Of a stretch of DNA of 64,000 nt, positions 36,457 to 53,548 are shown piece by piece; position 1 is the first letter of the stretch, and every line of letters begins with the position of its first letter. Origin of the DNA: JAGQRJ01 sp041402045 (GTDB taxonomy: Bacteria > Planctomycetota > J058). Location of the stretch: the NCBI GenBank assembly GCA_041402045.1, contig JAWKSZ010000008.1:1-64000 (forward strand). The letters are read 5' to 3'. The position numbers and the translations under genes are program-made. The notes below the pieces were generated by a model. The model searched no databases and was not told the origin of the DNA. It was given only the letters and a program-made list of their open reading frames with translations.

Positions 36457-38340
36457 CTAGCGTCCTCCGCGGCCGCCGCCGCCGCGTCCGCCGCCGCCGC
36501 GACCGCCGCCGCCGCGACCGCCGCCCCGTCCGTCGTTCGCCCCGCGTCCCCCGTGTCCCTGGCCGCCGGCGCCTGGCCCGCTGGGGCTCGGGCCCGCGGG
36601 CGCCCCGGAGGGACCGGGGCCCAACGGCGCGCCGCCCGGGGCCCCGCTCAGCGGGGGCTGGCCCGGAGGCAGCGATCCGCCGGGGAACCCGTGCGGGCTC
36701 TGCCCACCGAGGCCGGTGGGCAGGGGCTCCTGGAGCTTGCCCTTGAGCTGGACCAGCCACGTCGGCGCCTGAGGCAGCGCGGGCTGGAGCTGGGCGCCGC
36801 GTCGGCCCACCACCGCCGAGCTCCCCGCTGGGATCTCGGTCGTGCCCGAGGGGTTGTGGAAGCGCGCGGCGCCGGCGACGACCTGCACCCCCGCCTGGCC
36901 GCCCTTGACCGCGAGCAGGGCTTCGCCCTGCACGTCGAGGGCGCCGGCCTGGGTCGTGACCCGCACGCTGCGCGGGGACTCGAGGTAGGCCCGACCGTGG
37001 ACGAGCTCCACGCCGTCGTCGCGCCAGTCGACCTCGGCGCGGGGCGCCAGATACAGGCTCAGGCCCTCGGTCGAGCGCACCGCGCCGCCGCTGCGGGAGG
37101 CGAAGATCCGGTCGCCAGGCTGGACCTCGGCCACGTCGGCCAGGCGCGCGTCGCCGCGGCGCACGCGCACGCCGCGCGCCTCGACCGCCACCGCCTGCGC
37201 GGCCGCGCGGTCGCCGGGGCCGGGGCGAATGCGCTGGGGGCCCGTGACCGTGCCCTGGGGCTCGGGGTCGCGGGGGGCCTCGGCGACGGCGGGCGGCTCC
37301 GGGGTCGCGGGGTCGGCGACCGGCGCCGGGTCGGGCAGCTCGCCCGGCGGCTCGCGCTCGAGGTCGGCGGGGGTCCCCGGTCCCAGGGCCTGGAACGCGC
37401 TCCACTGGGTCTCCTCGAAGTCGGTCTCGGCGGCCCAGTCAGGGTCGTGCTGCTCCTGGGGCGCAGCGGCGGGCCGCGGCGCGCTGACCGCCGCCCGCGG
37501 GCTGGGCTCGTCCTCGGGGACCCAGGCGAAGCGCGCGGTCTCCAGGTCCTGAGCGGCGACGTGCGACGCCGGGCGCGGGCGCGGGCGCAGCGCGAACACG
37601 AACACCGCGAGCAGGAGCGCCGCGGCGATCGCCAGCGCCGGGGTGTAGGAGGCGCTCGGCGGGGCCGGGGCGGGGAGCGCGATCCGGCGCAGGCGCCGCG
37701 AGCGGCGGGTGAAGGAGAGGATCTCGGCCAGCTCGGGCTCGAGGGCTTCGGGGGCGGGGCGCGCGGCGGCGGGGAGCTCGGCCACCGCCGCCACGACCTC
37801 GGCCGCGGACAGGGCGTCGGCGCGGCAGGGCGCGCAGCGCGCCAGGTGCTCCTCGAACTCGCCCAGCTCCCCCGCCTCGACCCGCACCGCCAGGGCGTCG
37901 GGGGAGGGGCAGGGGCCCAGGCCGCGGCTCTCGTCGGTCTGCCAGGGCAGGGCCTCGAGGGCGGCCTCGAGGGCGACGTCCTGGGCGACCCGCGCCGCGG
38001 CCAGCAGGTCGGCGCGGCAGGGGGCGCAGTCGGCGAAGTGCTCCAGCAGCCCGGGCTGGGCGCGCTCGCCGCCGGTCCAGGCGGCGACCACCACGGGCCC
38101 GGGACAGGGGCTGAGGTCGGCGGGGGCGCCGACCTCGCGGGCGAGGCGCTCGAGGGCCTGCTCGACGCGGCGCTCGCGGCGGGCGGCTTCGGCGGCCAGG
38201 GCGTCCGCGCGGCAGTCCGCGCAGTCGACGAGGTGCTCGGTGAGGTCGCGCCGGCGGTCGCCGTCCAGCCACGCCGCCAGCGCCTCGGGCCCGGGGCAGG
38301 GTCCCGCGTCGTCGGGCTGGAGGTGGGAGCGCTCGCGCAT
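36457..38340 (-). CDS. Triple zinc-finger anti-sigma-like protein with FecR domain and RG-rich tail
   Basis: The 627-residue protein has three tandem cytoplasmic HxxxCxxC modules: HLVDCADC (36-43), HFADCAPC (101-108) and HLARCAPC (165-172). Each is preceded by a CPGP or CPSP segment with another Cys, so each resembles a ZAS anti-sigma domain. One membrane helix follows (about 231-251), then a proline-rich linker, a FecR-like region (VQPGDRIFASRSGGAVRSTE, VELVHGRAYLESPRSVRVTT), and a Gly/Pro-rich end finishing in GRGGGGRGG repeats. The neighbouring sigma factor is the likely target. The triplication and RG-rich tail are unusual for anti-sigma factors. Confidence 0.85.
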   Translation of the reverse strand: MRERSHLQPDDAGPCPGPEALAAWLDGDRRRDLTEHLVDCADCRADALAAEAARRERRVEQALERLAREVGAPADLSPCPGPVVVAAWTGGERAQPGLLEHFADCAPCRADLLAAARVAQDVALEAALEALPWQTDESRGLGPCPSPDALAVRVEAGELGEFEEHLARCAPCRADALSAAEVVAAVAELPAAARPAPEALEPELAEILSFTRRSRRLRRIALPAPAPPSASYTPALAIAAALLLAVFVFALRPRPRPASHVAAQDLETARFAWVPEDEPSPRAAVSAPRPAAAPQEQHDPDWAAETDFEETQWSAFQALGPGTPADLEREPPGELPDPAPVADPATPEPPAVAEAPRDPEPQGTVTGPQRIRPGPGDRAAAQAVAVEARGVRVRRGDARLADVAEVQPGDRIFASRSGGAVRSTEGLSLYLAPRAEVDWRDDGVELVHGRAYLESPRSVRVTTQAGALDVQGEALLAVKGGQAGVQVVAGAARFHNPSGTTEIPAGSSAVVGRRGAQLQPALPQAPTWLVQLKGKLQEPLPTGLGGQSPHGFPGGSLPPGQPPLSGAPGGAPLGPGPSGAPAGPSPSGPGAGGQGHGGRGANDGRGGGRGGGGRGGGGRGGGGRGGR

Positions 38341-38473
38341 GCTGGCCTCACCTTATAGTGCCGCGCCGGCCTCTCGAGCTAACCGCAATCTTTGCGGTCT
38401 CGGAGCAAGCAGCGCAAGTGCTGCACTGGCAACTGCTTCTCGGCGAGGGGGCACGCGCCCAGACCCCTCCTCC

Positions 38474-38649
38474 TGCGGAAGCGGCCCGCGGGCGGGACCG
38501 AGCCCCGCCCCTACCCCTGTGGGGGCACTCGCGCAGGCTGGGAGAGGTCTGCCGGTTCGACCCCGTGGGCCCGACCCGCGCGGCGAATCGATCAGCGCTG
38601 GCTGCAGATCCCCTCCAGCGGCCCGCACCAGCGTCGTGCCGAACACCTG
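38474..38649. repeat. Dispersed intergenic repeat, inverted copy of 20538-20664
   Basis: Shared blocks, in order, are TGCGGAAGCGG, the GCGGGCGGG run, CCCCGCCCCTACCCCTGTG, GGCAC, GAGAGG, TTCGA and GTGCCGAACACCTG. The copy at 20.5 kb reads the same on the opposite strand but is about 50 bases shorter. The repeat lies in the upstream region of the kinase gene, between it and the divergent FecR gene. Nothing else is supported at 38341-38709. Confidence 0.7.
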
Positions 38650-38709
38650 AGGCCCGGGACCCCTCCCCGGGCGTGGCGGGGTCGCTCGGGGTCGGTCACA
38701 CTCCCTGCG

Positions 38710-40806
38710 GTGAGGACCGAGGACACGAGCGCGCACCCAGCGCCGGGGGTCGACCCCGAGCCCCCGGAGCGCCGTCCCACCGAGAGCGGGGTCGAGGCCC
38801 CGCTCGAGGGGCGGCAGCCGACCGAGACCTGGGGCGGCTTCGGCGGCCCCGAAGCTCCCTCCCTGCCCGAGGGCGCCGAGCTGTCCCTGGGCCAGGAGTC
38901 GGTGCTGACCGTGCTCCGGGAGCTGGGTCGGGGCGGCATGGGCACGGTCTACCTCGTGCAGGACCGGCGCCTGGGGCGCGAGGCCGCGCTCAAGGTCGTG
39001 CGCGACCCGACCCCCGACCGCGTGCAGCGCTTCCGCCGCGAGGCGGAGATCACCGCGCGGCTCTCGCACCCCGCGATCCCGCCGGTCTACGACGCCGGGC
39101 AGACCCGAGACGGGCGCGACTACCTGCTCCTGCGGTACGTCTCCGGGAGCTCGCTGGCCCAGCGCTTCGACCGCTACCACGAGCGACGCACGCGCCGCAC
39201 GCGCAGCGGGCGCGACATGCCGCTCCCCCGGGACCTGCTCGAGGTGCTGATCAAGGTCGCCGAGGCCCTGGCCTACGCGCACTCCCGCGGGATCCTGCAC
39301 CGCGACCTCAAGCCGCAGAACGTGCTCCTGGGTCCCTTCGGCGAGACCGTGCTCCTCGACTGGGGCTTGGCCCTGGACCTGGCCGAGGGCCAGGAGAACG
39401 CGGAGATGGCTGGGACCGTGGGCTACATGGCCCCCGAGCAGGCGCGGCGCGAGGCGGTCGACCCGCGCGCCGACGTGTTCGGGCTGGGCGCGCTCCTGAC
39501 CGAGGCGCTCACCGGTCGGCTCCCGGTCGAGGGCGAGCGCGTGGGCGAGGTGCTCGAGCGGCTGCGCGCCGGGCAGATCCGCACCCCGGCGGCGTTGGGG
39601 GTCGAGGTGGCTCCCGAGCTCGAGGCGATCGCGGCCAAGGCCCTCGCGCCGGCTCCCGCGCAGCGCTACGCCGAAGCCTCGGCCTTCGCCGAGGACCTGC
39701 GCGCGTTCCTCGAGGGGCGCCCGGTCTCGGTCTACCGCGAGTCGGTGACGCGCCGCGGGCGGCGCTGGGTCCGGCAGCACCCGACCCTCGTGGTGGCCTG
39801 CGTGCTGGCGCTGGTCGGTGCGCTCCTGATCCTGCGCGCGCGGGAGTGGGAGCGCGAGGCCTTGGTGCGCGAGGCGCGCGACGGCGTGCGCCTGACGCGG
39901 CGCCAGAACCTCATGCAGCCCGGCGATCCGCTGAGCCAGGCGTGGACCCTGCTCGCGGCGAGCCGGCGCTGGTACGACCTGGCGCCCGACGACCCCGACG
40001 CCCGGGGCGCGCTGCACCACGCCGCGCTGCGCCTGGGCGACCTGGCCCTGGCCAGCGGACAGTGGAGCCTGGCCCGCCGGAGCTACGTCGAGGGGGTGGG
40101 GCTGGGGGTCGACGATCGCCTGCTGAGCCTGCGCCTGGACGAGGTCGCGACCAGCGAGGCGACCGAGGTCGAGTATCGCCGCGAGCGCGTGCAGGCGGCG
40201 CTGGAGCTGGTCGAGGAGAGCGAGGTCCCGCCGGCGGCGGCGGTGGACGAGCTCGTGTTCCACGGCTCGACCCGCACCGGGCTCCAGCTCCTGGTGCGCG
40301 CCCTGGAGGAGGCGGCGCAGGACCTGGGCTGGTGCGAGGTGCGGCTCCTGGTCCACGACCTGCGCGACCCGTCCCAGGTGCTCCTCAACGAGGCGCTGCT
40401 GGAGCAGCGGGAGAGCAAGCCCGGCGAGCTGCTCCTCGCCGAGCACCAGCAGATCCTCGAGACGTCTCGGGCCGAGGCCTTGCGTCGGGCGCGGGCCGAG
40501 GGGGCCGAGGTCGGCAGCTACTGGGACCTGCTCCTGCTCTCGCAGCGCCGCCACGACGCCGCAGCGTTGCGCCGGGGCGCGGCGCTCGTCGACGCGCTGC
40601 GCCGGCTCGTGCGCCAGGACTCCGCGCGGGCGGCGCTGTTCCACTACGGGCGGGCGGTCGCCGACGAGGGCGAGGCGCTGCGGGTCGCCGGGCTCTTGAT
40701 CCAGCTCGGCGCGCGGCGCGCGGCGCTGGGGACGGTCCTGCGCTTCGGCGAGGACAGCCCCGTCGTGCAGGAGGTCCGCGTGCGCGCCGGGGCGGTCGGG
40801 GAGTAA
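38710..40806 (+). CDS. Ser/Thr protein kinase with membrane helix and C-terminal helical domain
   Basis: The protein begins at GTG 38710 (VRTEDTSAHPAPGV) with a disordered leader. The kinase domain has a glycine loop (LGRGGMGTVYLV), the AALKVV lysine, HRDLKPQN, DWG instead of DFG (LLDWGLAL), and MAPEQ. DWG kinases are common in planctomycetes and usually active. One membrane helix (PTLVVACVLALVGALLILRA) follows, then a helical external region of about 300 residues with TPR-like features (RRSYVEGVGLGVDDRLLSLR). The substrate and ligand are unknown. It is divergent from the FecR gene. Confidence 0.88.
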   Translation: MRTEDTSAHPAPGVDPEPPERRPTESGVEAPLEGRQPTETWGGFGGPEAPSLPEGAELSLGQESVLTVLRELGRGGMGTVYLVQDRRLGREAALKVVRDPTPDRVQRFRREAEITARLSHPAIPPVYDAGQTRDGRDYLLLRYVSGSSLAQRFDRYHERRTRRTRSGRDMPLPRDLLEVLIKVAEALAYAHSRGILHRDLKPQNVLLGPFGETVLLDWGLALDLAEGQENAEMAGTVGYMAPEQARREAVDPRADVFGLGALLTEALTGRLPVEGERVGEVLERLRAGQIRTPAALGVEVAPELEAIAAKALAPAPAQRYAEASAFAEDLRAFLEGRPVSVYRESVTRRGRRWVRQHPTLVVACVLALVGALLILRAREWEREALVREARDGVRLTRRQNLMQPGDPLSQAWTLLAASRRWYDLAPDDPDARGALHHAALRLGDLALASGQWSLARRSYVEGVGLGVDDRLLSLRLDEVATSEATEVEYRRERVQAALELVEESEVPPAAAVDELVFHGSTRTGLQLLVRALEEAAQDLGWCEVRLLVHDLRDPSQVLLNEALLEQRESKPGELLLAEHQQILETSRAEALRRARAEGAEVGSYWDLLLLSQRRHDAAALRRGAALVDALRRLVRQDSARAALFHYGRAVADEGEALRVAGLLIQLGARRAALGTVLRFGEDSPVVQEVRVRAGAVGE

Positions 40807-40859
40807 GTCCTTTGGCTGTGGGCCGAGCCCGGGTCTTTATCGGTGGTTTACCTAGAGGA

Positions 40860-42640
40860 TCTAGGCGCTACGACGTGAGCGGGGTGGCCGTGGGGGCGGT
40901 TGTCTGCGCAAGTGCCGGTCGCGCAACGCTTGCCTCCCGACCCGGGGGTGGGGGCAGCGCCGGGGAGCGTGCGCCCGCCGAGTCGTCGACGCTGCTCGCC
41001 AAACTTTTCTGGGGGAGCTGTTCTTTTGTTCCTCCCCAGACTCTCCACGCGTCGTCGATTGCGAGCGCGTCGGTAAGGGCGTTTGTCCAGAGAGCTGAAA
41101 CTCGCCCTCCACAGGCGCGAGGCGGGGTGCGGGCTGGAGCGCGTTGATCGGGTCGGGGTGGATCCGTATTCTCTCCCTCAGTCGAGCGCGGAACGGTTCC
41201 CGCCGACAGGCCGAAACGGAGGACGACGCGACGCTCCGGTAGGAGCCGACCCAGGTCCGCAGAGGCAGCCCAGGCACCCGGAGACGGGGGCACGCTGGCT
41301 CGGCGAAACCATGAGCTAGGGCTCTGGGCATGGCTTCGAGGTCGCGAGGGACTCGAGGAGGCACGAGACCTCAGAAGAGCAGGCGGCTCTGCGGAGCAAA
41401 CGCCGCTGCGCCAGTATCAGAGACTGTAGGCCACGCGCGCTGGGTGCGCTCAGCGGGCCAAGGCCGGCGGAGGAGAGCGCTACCGGAGAGGTGGCGCGGT
41501 CCGGTCTCGAAGGAGGCCGGGGACCGCCGACGACACCGACCCAGGTGGATTCATTCGTTTGGGGGAGTGTCACCCGGCTCGTAGGGCTGTGAGGTCCTGT
41601 GAGTCGCCGGTTGGAGTCGAGAGGCTCCGACGGGTGTTCCGGCGCACGCCGGGCGGGTCCGAGGATCCGAGGCTGGGGTGGAGAAGGCTCTAGAGGGGAC
41701 GAACGTCCAAGAGAGGATCGGCCGCTGGTCGGGGGCAACTCCGGCTGGTGCGAACGGACTCGGAGGGGGAAGAACGCTGCGAAGCGGGTGAGGCTTGCGG
41801 AACGCCAGGTTCCGCCTGCCAGGCGCCGCGTCCGGGATCGCGACTTCGGTCGCGAATGTGGGCTTCCCCAGCGTCCGTAGGGATCCAGGCAATCGCGCCG
41901 AAAGCGCGGGCGTCGGTGAAATCGGGCGTGAAGACGTCGGGCGGTGCACAGGGCACGCGAGCGGATAACCGAGGCAGCTTAGCGACCCGAGAGGACACCG
42001 CGATCCCTGCGAGGGGAAGACTCTGAAGGGAGGACAGCCCGCAGACGGCTGTGGCATGAAACAAGGCCACGAAACGTGGGCCTGCAGAAACCGCTGAGAG
42101 GTTGAGAAAACCTGAGAGCGGATCCGCGGGGAAGGAGACAGCCCCTCGCACTGTGGAGCTAGCCCAGGAGTGCCGCCAAGGGGCGTCGAAACCTCAGGCA
42201 GCAAGGATCCGGCCGACGGCCGGAAGGGTGGACGAGGCGCGAACGGACTCTGAAGGGGCTCCGGACCGCAGGCAGAATGAACCTGAGACTCCACGGCCGT
42301 TTCGGGGGACGGCGACGACAGGAACGGCGACGGACGGCAAGGATCCGTTGGCCCCGCACGCGCGACGCTCAGGAGCGTGCTACTTCGTCGCGGCACAAGG
42401 CTGCGCACGTGGTTGACGACGCCAGGAGAGGCACGACGGCTCGCGGTGACGCGGGTCGCCTAGCGACTCGAGACTGTCTGAAGAGGGCACGGCGGAACCG
42501 GCTCGATCGCGGCCGGGTGAGGGCAACGGCCGTGTTCCTTTATGGGAACCCGCAGCCGTCCGGGCGCGTGTGCTTAGAGCGCGCGCACCTTCGCTGGCCC
42601 CGCCAGCGCCGGAACGATCATGACGTCGCTGCCACGATCG
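40860..42640 (+). ncRNA. Candidate large structured RNA or decayed element, no supported gene
   Basis: About 1.8 kb between the kinase and the next surface protein gene has no frame with normal codon usage. The + strand appears purine-rich from 41.3 to 42.5 kb, unlike other gaps here. It has a stem (41009-41039) and recurring motifs such as GCGAACGGACTC followed by G/T-GA-A/G-GGGG (41750, 42239). Long frames in both directions look like accidental read-through. The features suit a structured RNA, but an inactive mobile element remnant is also possible. I could not place group II intron domain V. Exact ends are unknown. Confidence 0.35.
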
Positions 42641-42712
42641 CAGCGGAGCTGCACGGGGCAGGTCCGTCTCAGTTCGGGAACCTCGAGCCGGAGGCGCGCT
42701 TGAGCGCCTCGC

Positions 42713-44678
42713 GTGCGTCAGCTCTGCAGCGCAGTCGGCCTGCTCTGCCTTGGGCTGTGCCTGTTCGCGGCCGAGGCGCCGCGGTCAGCTCCAGGCTCTC
42801 GGGGCCCGTCGCGGGAGCCGGAGGCCGGTGCCCGGCTCGCGGCCCGTTCGGTCGGCCTCGCGAGGGTGGAGTCGACGTCTGCGGGGCCGACGCCCGGCGA
42901 CGCCTCTGCCCAGCCGGGCCTCGTCGGGTCTGCACGGGAGGACCCCGACGACGGCGAAGGGCCCGAGTATCCCCTGATGCCCAAGGACCCCGGAGTCCGC
43001 GAGCGCTATCGGATCTTCGAATCCTTCGATCCGTCTGCCCCGACGCGGCCGAGGTGATCCGGAGCTCGATCGGGCACGAACCTCGGTTCGTCGCCTACGA
43101 GTGCGCGGCGGCCGTGCGCAGCGACTTGGTCGGCGCGCAGTGGGAGCTCCTGGCTCAGGCTGCCGAGTGGGCCGAGTACCCGAGCTGCGGTCGAGGACGC
43201 GCGGCGACGGGCGGCCGAGCTCGGGCACGGGGAGCACGTTCGGGCCCGGGTCGTCGGGACGGTGCTGGATACACGCGGGGCTCCGATCGGGGGGGCGAGG
43301 GTGTGGCACCCGAGCCTGCCTCTGACCCTGGGCGTCGAGCACGTGCTGAGCGATCCCCGCGGGGCGTTCGCGTTTGACGCGTTCCTGCCCCCTTCAGGCA
43401 GTGAGTTCGCGGTCGCGGCCGAGGGCTATGCGAACGCTCGGCTCGGCGTCTCCCCCGACGAACCTTGGCCTGTTCCGGGTCGCCGGGCAGGTGCGGGTCC
43501 GGGTCGTGGCCGCGGACACCGGCCAGCCGGTGCCTGGCGCCCGGATCGCGAGCCAGGGAGGCCAGCGCCTGGTCCGATCCGACGGGGCAGGCGCTGCTGA
43601 CCCCCCTCAGCGAGGGCGTGCATGCGCTCGAGGTGACCGCCGCGGGCTTCGCGCACGCCTCTCGGTCCGTGGGCGTCGCCGCCGGGGGCAGGCCCACGAT
43701 CGAGGTGCGGCTCACGCCGAAGCGGGAGCTGCGCGGGGTGGTGCGCACGGCCTCGGGCACGCCCTACCCCTTCGCCGAGCTGCAGCTGTTCCACCCCGAC
43801 GGGGGTCGGGAGGTCGCGGAGGCCGACGGCTCCGGCGAGTTCGTGGTCGAGGCGTTGGCGGAGGGGACCTGGTGGGTCTACTGCCGCACGCGGACCCACG
43901 GGGTCCACGCGCCGCTCGAGGTGCGCCGAGGCGTGCCGGTCGAGGTGGTGTCTACCGCTGGCGACGGTGAAAGAGGGAGGAGGACGACCTCGACGTCGAC
44001 GTGACCTACGGCAAGCTCGTGTGGGAGGGGGCCTACCTCGTGGACGGTCACGCCCGGCTCGTCCCTGGGTCCCTGTCCCTCCGCGTGCGCGCCAGCGGGT
44101 GGGGGACCTACCCGCTCGAGCTGGCCCCCGGGGAGGTGCGCGTCCTCACCGCCAGCACCGGCTGCGCGGGTCGGGTGCTCCAGCCCGACGGGACCCCGGC
44201 CGTGAGGGCGGAGGTCTGGATCGAGCGGGACGGCGAGTGCGTCGCCCGGAGCCGGACCGACGCGGACGGTCGCTTCCGGGTCGGGGTGTCGCAGCCCGGT
44301 CGCTACACCCTCACGGCGCGTGACCCAGCCCAGGGCACCGGGCTCAGGACGACCCGGGAGCTGCCGGCGCCGCTGCGGATCGTGCTGCGGCCCGGAGCCA
44401 CGCTGCGGGGTCGAGTCCTGGGCCCCGACGGCGCGCCCCTGGACAGCGAGGGGGTCGTGCTCACCCGCGGCGGAGCGGTGCAGCTCCACGCGGTCAGCGG
44501 GGACGCGGGGGCGTTCGAGCTGCCCGGGATCGTCCCCGGGGACTACGAGCTCGGCATGGACCCGCGGCGCCTGGAGCTGGCCGCTCAGCGGCTGGGGCGG
44601 GCCGCCCTGGAGCTGCCCCCGCTGCGGGTGACCTTGGGGTCCGGCGAGGCGCGCGAGGTGGTCCTGCGCGCTCGCTGA
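42713..44678 (+). pseudogene. Secreted carboxypeptidase-regulatory-like protein, broken by several frameshifts
   Basis: Pieces in three frames give a collinear protein. It starts with a signal-peptide-like MRQLCSAVGLLCLGLCLFAA and an acidic linker (REDPDDGEGPEYPLMPKDPG). The next pieces are AEVIRSSIGHEPRFVAYECA, then VLDTRGAPIGGARVWHPSLP with LTLGVEHVLSDPRGAFAFDA, then RGVVRTASGTPYPFAELQLF and GRVLGPDGAPLDSEGVVL, ending REVVLRAR at 44678. The order and motifs match the protein at 21.3-23.3 kb, so this is a paralogue. At least four frame changes are needed; either assembly indels or decay explains them. The last frame, 44001-44678, is uninterrupted. Confidence 0.65.
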
Positions 44679-44923
44679 GCGCCGACCAAGCGTTCCAGAA
44701 TCCAGCGCTCAGGCAGGCGCGAAGCCGGCTCCAGCGCGGGCGCCTGCCCTCCCTCTGGCGTGGTCTGCAAGGCTAGGACATGGTCAACCGCGTATGGGTC
44801 GCTCGAATCTACGATTCGGGCTTCGTCCAGGCACCGTAGGGCCCCCAGCGGTCTCGTCCCCAGGGCCAGAGCCCGAGCGGCGGGCGCCGCGAGGGCGAGG
44901 CTGCCGCCCCTCAAGGAGTCCTC

Positions 44924-51971
<7,048 letters not shown>

Positions 51972-51984
<13 letters not shown>

Positions 51985-53529
51985 TGAGTGACCGAACCCA
52001 TTGATCATGCGGCGCTTGCGACCTGTTTTGTGGGATAGCTTTTTGACCTCGCTTTGACCGCTCGGGGGTACCAGCGGCGGTCTCGTTTGGGGAGCACGTA
52101 TCCCGACAGTTGAGTCAGCATGGGTGAGACCGGACTCCCACGGACGTATGCACGGCGAATGGCGTGGAGGCAGTCCGTGAAGCTGAGATCGGTTGGGACG
52201 AGCTTCCTGCGGTGGGCCGCCTCGGCCATGCGCTGACGGAGCATGTTGTAGGCGAGCAGGAGCGCGTAGGCCTCTTGCAGGACTCGCCTCGGTCGCTTGC
52301 TTCGGAACTCGACCTTGCGATTCGTCAGCGTGCTCTTGATCTCACGGAAGGCGAACTCCACTTCCCAGCGTCTGAGATACAGCTGGGCGGTTTCCCACCA
52401 TGGAAAGGCCTCGTGGTCCACGAGATTGGTCAGAAGCTCGACGTGACGAGTCTTGGGCGCATTGCGCTGGGCCAGAGGCAGGGTCTGCTTTCTCGCCCTG
52501 CGCTTGCGCTTGGACTTCCGCTTCATGCGCTGCTTCGGCACCGTCCACTTGATCCGGCGCAGCGAGATCGGCTCGGCACCAGCCTTGGGGGAATATGAGT
52601 TCGGGACGGGAAACTCCACCAGCCGGTCATTGCGGCCTGACAGCACCTCTCGGGTGATCGGCTTCACGGTGTTCTTCCCGGTCTTGAGCCGGACGACGAA
52701 GGGGATCTCCCTCGCCGCCAGAGTCCGCAACCAGTCGTAAGAACAGAATCCTCTGTCCATGAGGATCACTGTGTTCTGGGGGAGCCGGTCGAGAAGGTGG
52801 TTCTTCGCCAGCGAGAGTTCACCGCTGCCAGGTCCCTTGTAGGGTCCAAATGTGGCTGCCAGTACGGTGTGGTCGAAGACGTCGACGAGGCAGAGGCAAC
52901 GGATCATGGGATACCCAGCAGGCTTCCGGCCTCCAGGGCGTCCGAAGGCCGCCTCGTTCTCGGGAGAGTCAGGCGTCCGAAAGGTGGTTGCGTCTAGGGC
53001 CGCCACCCTGAGGTCCTGTAGCCAGCGCGCGCCGCCGTCCAGTCCAGAAGCGTGCTCGAAGAAGGCATGCCGCAAAGGTTCCCAACCGAGTCGATCACGA
53101 GCTGCGGTGATTGACGAGGGTTTGGGCAGCACTCCTCTCCAATTCGCGGGAGCCCCCACGATCTCGACTAGTTCTTCCAGGACGGCAGTAATGCTCCGGT
53201 CGGGACGCAGCGCCATGGCCAGAACGAGCTGGACGACAAGCATGCGGGGTAGCTTGCCTCCATGCCGCTCTCGTCTGCCGCTGGTAACGACCGCTTGCAG
53301 AAGAGTCCGAGAAAACGCCTCTAGAAACGCGTTGGTGAGAGTCTGAACCATAAAGCGCGCCTTGCCACCGCCGCTGACGGAAAGGGTCGCTACACTGCGA
53401 GAGGTCCGACAGCCGCTGCGTTTTGGGTTGGTTAGCGCTTCCAGAATGACAGAGCAGTCGGACCACTCCATGTACAGACGCGTAAACCACACCCCGCACA
53501 CCGCTTGCGCGATTCGCCTCCTGGCATTG
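51972..53529 (-). mobile_element. IS4-family insertion sequence, 1558 bp
   Basis: The ends carry a 9-bp perfect inverted repeat: CAATGCCAG at 51972-51980 and its complement at 53521-53529. The left end continues ATGATGAGTGACCGA, recalling the termini of IS4 itself. A 10-bp target duplication GGGTGTATCT flanks it. The element carries one transposase gene reading leftward. It sits inside the 3' end of the poly-HAMP kinase gene. Intact ends, transposase and duplication suggest a recent insertion. Confidence 0.9.
52005..53351 (-). CDS. IS4-family DDE transposase
   Basis: The 448-residue product starts at ATG 53351 (MVQTLTNAFLEAFSRTLLQA), preceded by an AAGG site. It has the IS4 N-terminal domain (LPRMLVVQLVLAMALRPDRS) and the DDE catalytic core: first Asp in RVAALDATTFR, second Asp in VILMDRGFCSYD, and the Glu in the Y-R-E-K signature YLRRWEVEFAFREIK. 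An extended basic insertion (RMKRKSKRKRRARKQ) precedes the last motif. All three catalytic residues are in place and the frame is complete, so the enzyme should be active. The frame is open to 53501 but that part precedes the ribosome site. Confidence 0.95.
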   Translation of the reverse strand: MVQTLTNAFLEAFSRTLLQAVVTSGRRERHGGKLPRMLVVQLVLAMALRPDRSITAVLEELVEIVGAPANWRGVLPKPSSITAARDRLGWEPLRHAFFEHASGLDGGARWLQDLRVAALDATTFRTPDSPENEAAFGRPGGRKPAGYPMIRCLCLVDVFDHTVLAATFGPYKGPGSGELSLAKNHLLDRLPQNTVILMDRGFCSYDWLRTLAAREIPFVVRLKTGKNTVKPITREVLSGRNDRLVEFPVPNSYSPKAGAEPISLRRIKWTVPKQRMKRKSKRKRRARKQTLPLAQRNAPKTRHVELLTNLVDHEAFPWWETAQLYLRRWEVEFAFREIKSTLTNRKVEFRSKRPRRVLQEAYALLLAYNMLRQRMAEAAHRRKLVPTDLSFTDCLHAIRRAYVRGSPVSPMLTQLSGYVLPKRDRRWYPRAVKARSKSYPTKQVASAA

Positions 53530-53539
53530 GGGTGTATCT
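53530..53539. repeat. Right 10-bp target-site duplication of the IS4-family element
   Basis: The second copy of GGGTGTATCT. It is followed by GGAGGACGCGTGA, which would supply the codons for the native C-terminus (LEDA, stop) of the kinase and the overlapping GTG of the next gene. Confidence 0.88.
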
Positions 53540-53548
53540 GGAGGACGC

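Noticed and set aside
41551..42408. Minus-strand 285-codon frame in the non-coding region
   Set aside because: Proline/serine-rich composition without domains or ribosome site; it mirrors the purine-rich opposite strand.
40860..42640. Group II intron
   Set aside because: I could not find a convincing domain V hairpin or a reverse transcriptase, so I left it as an unassigned structured region.
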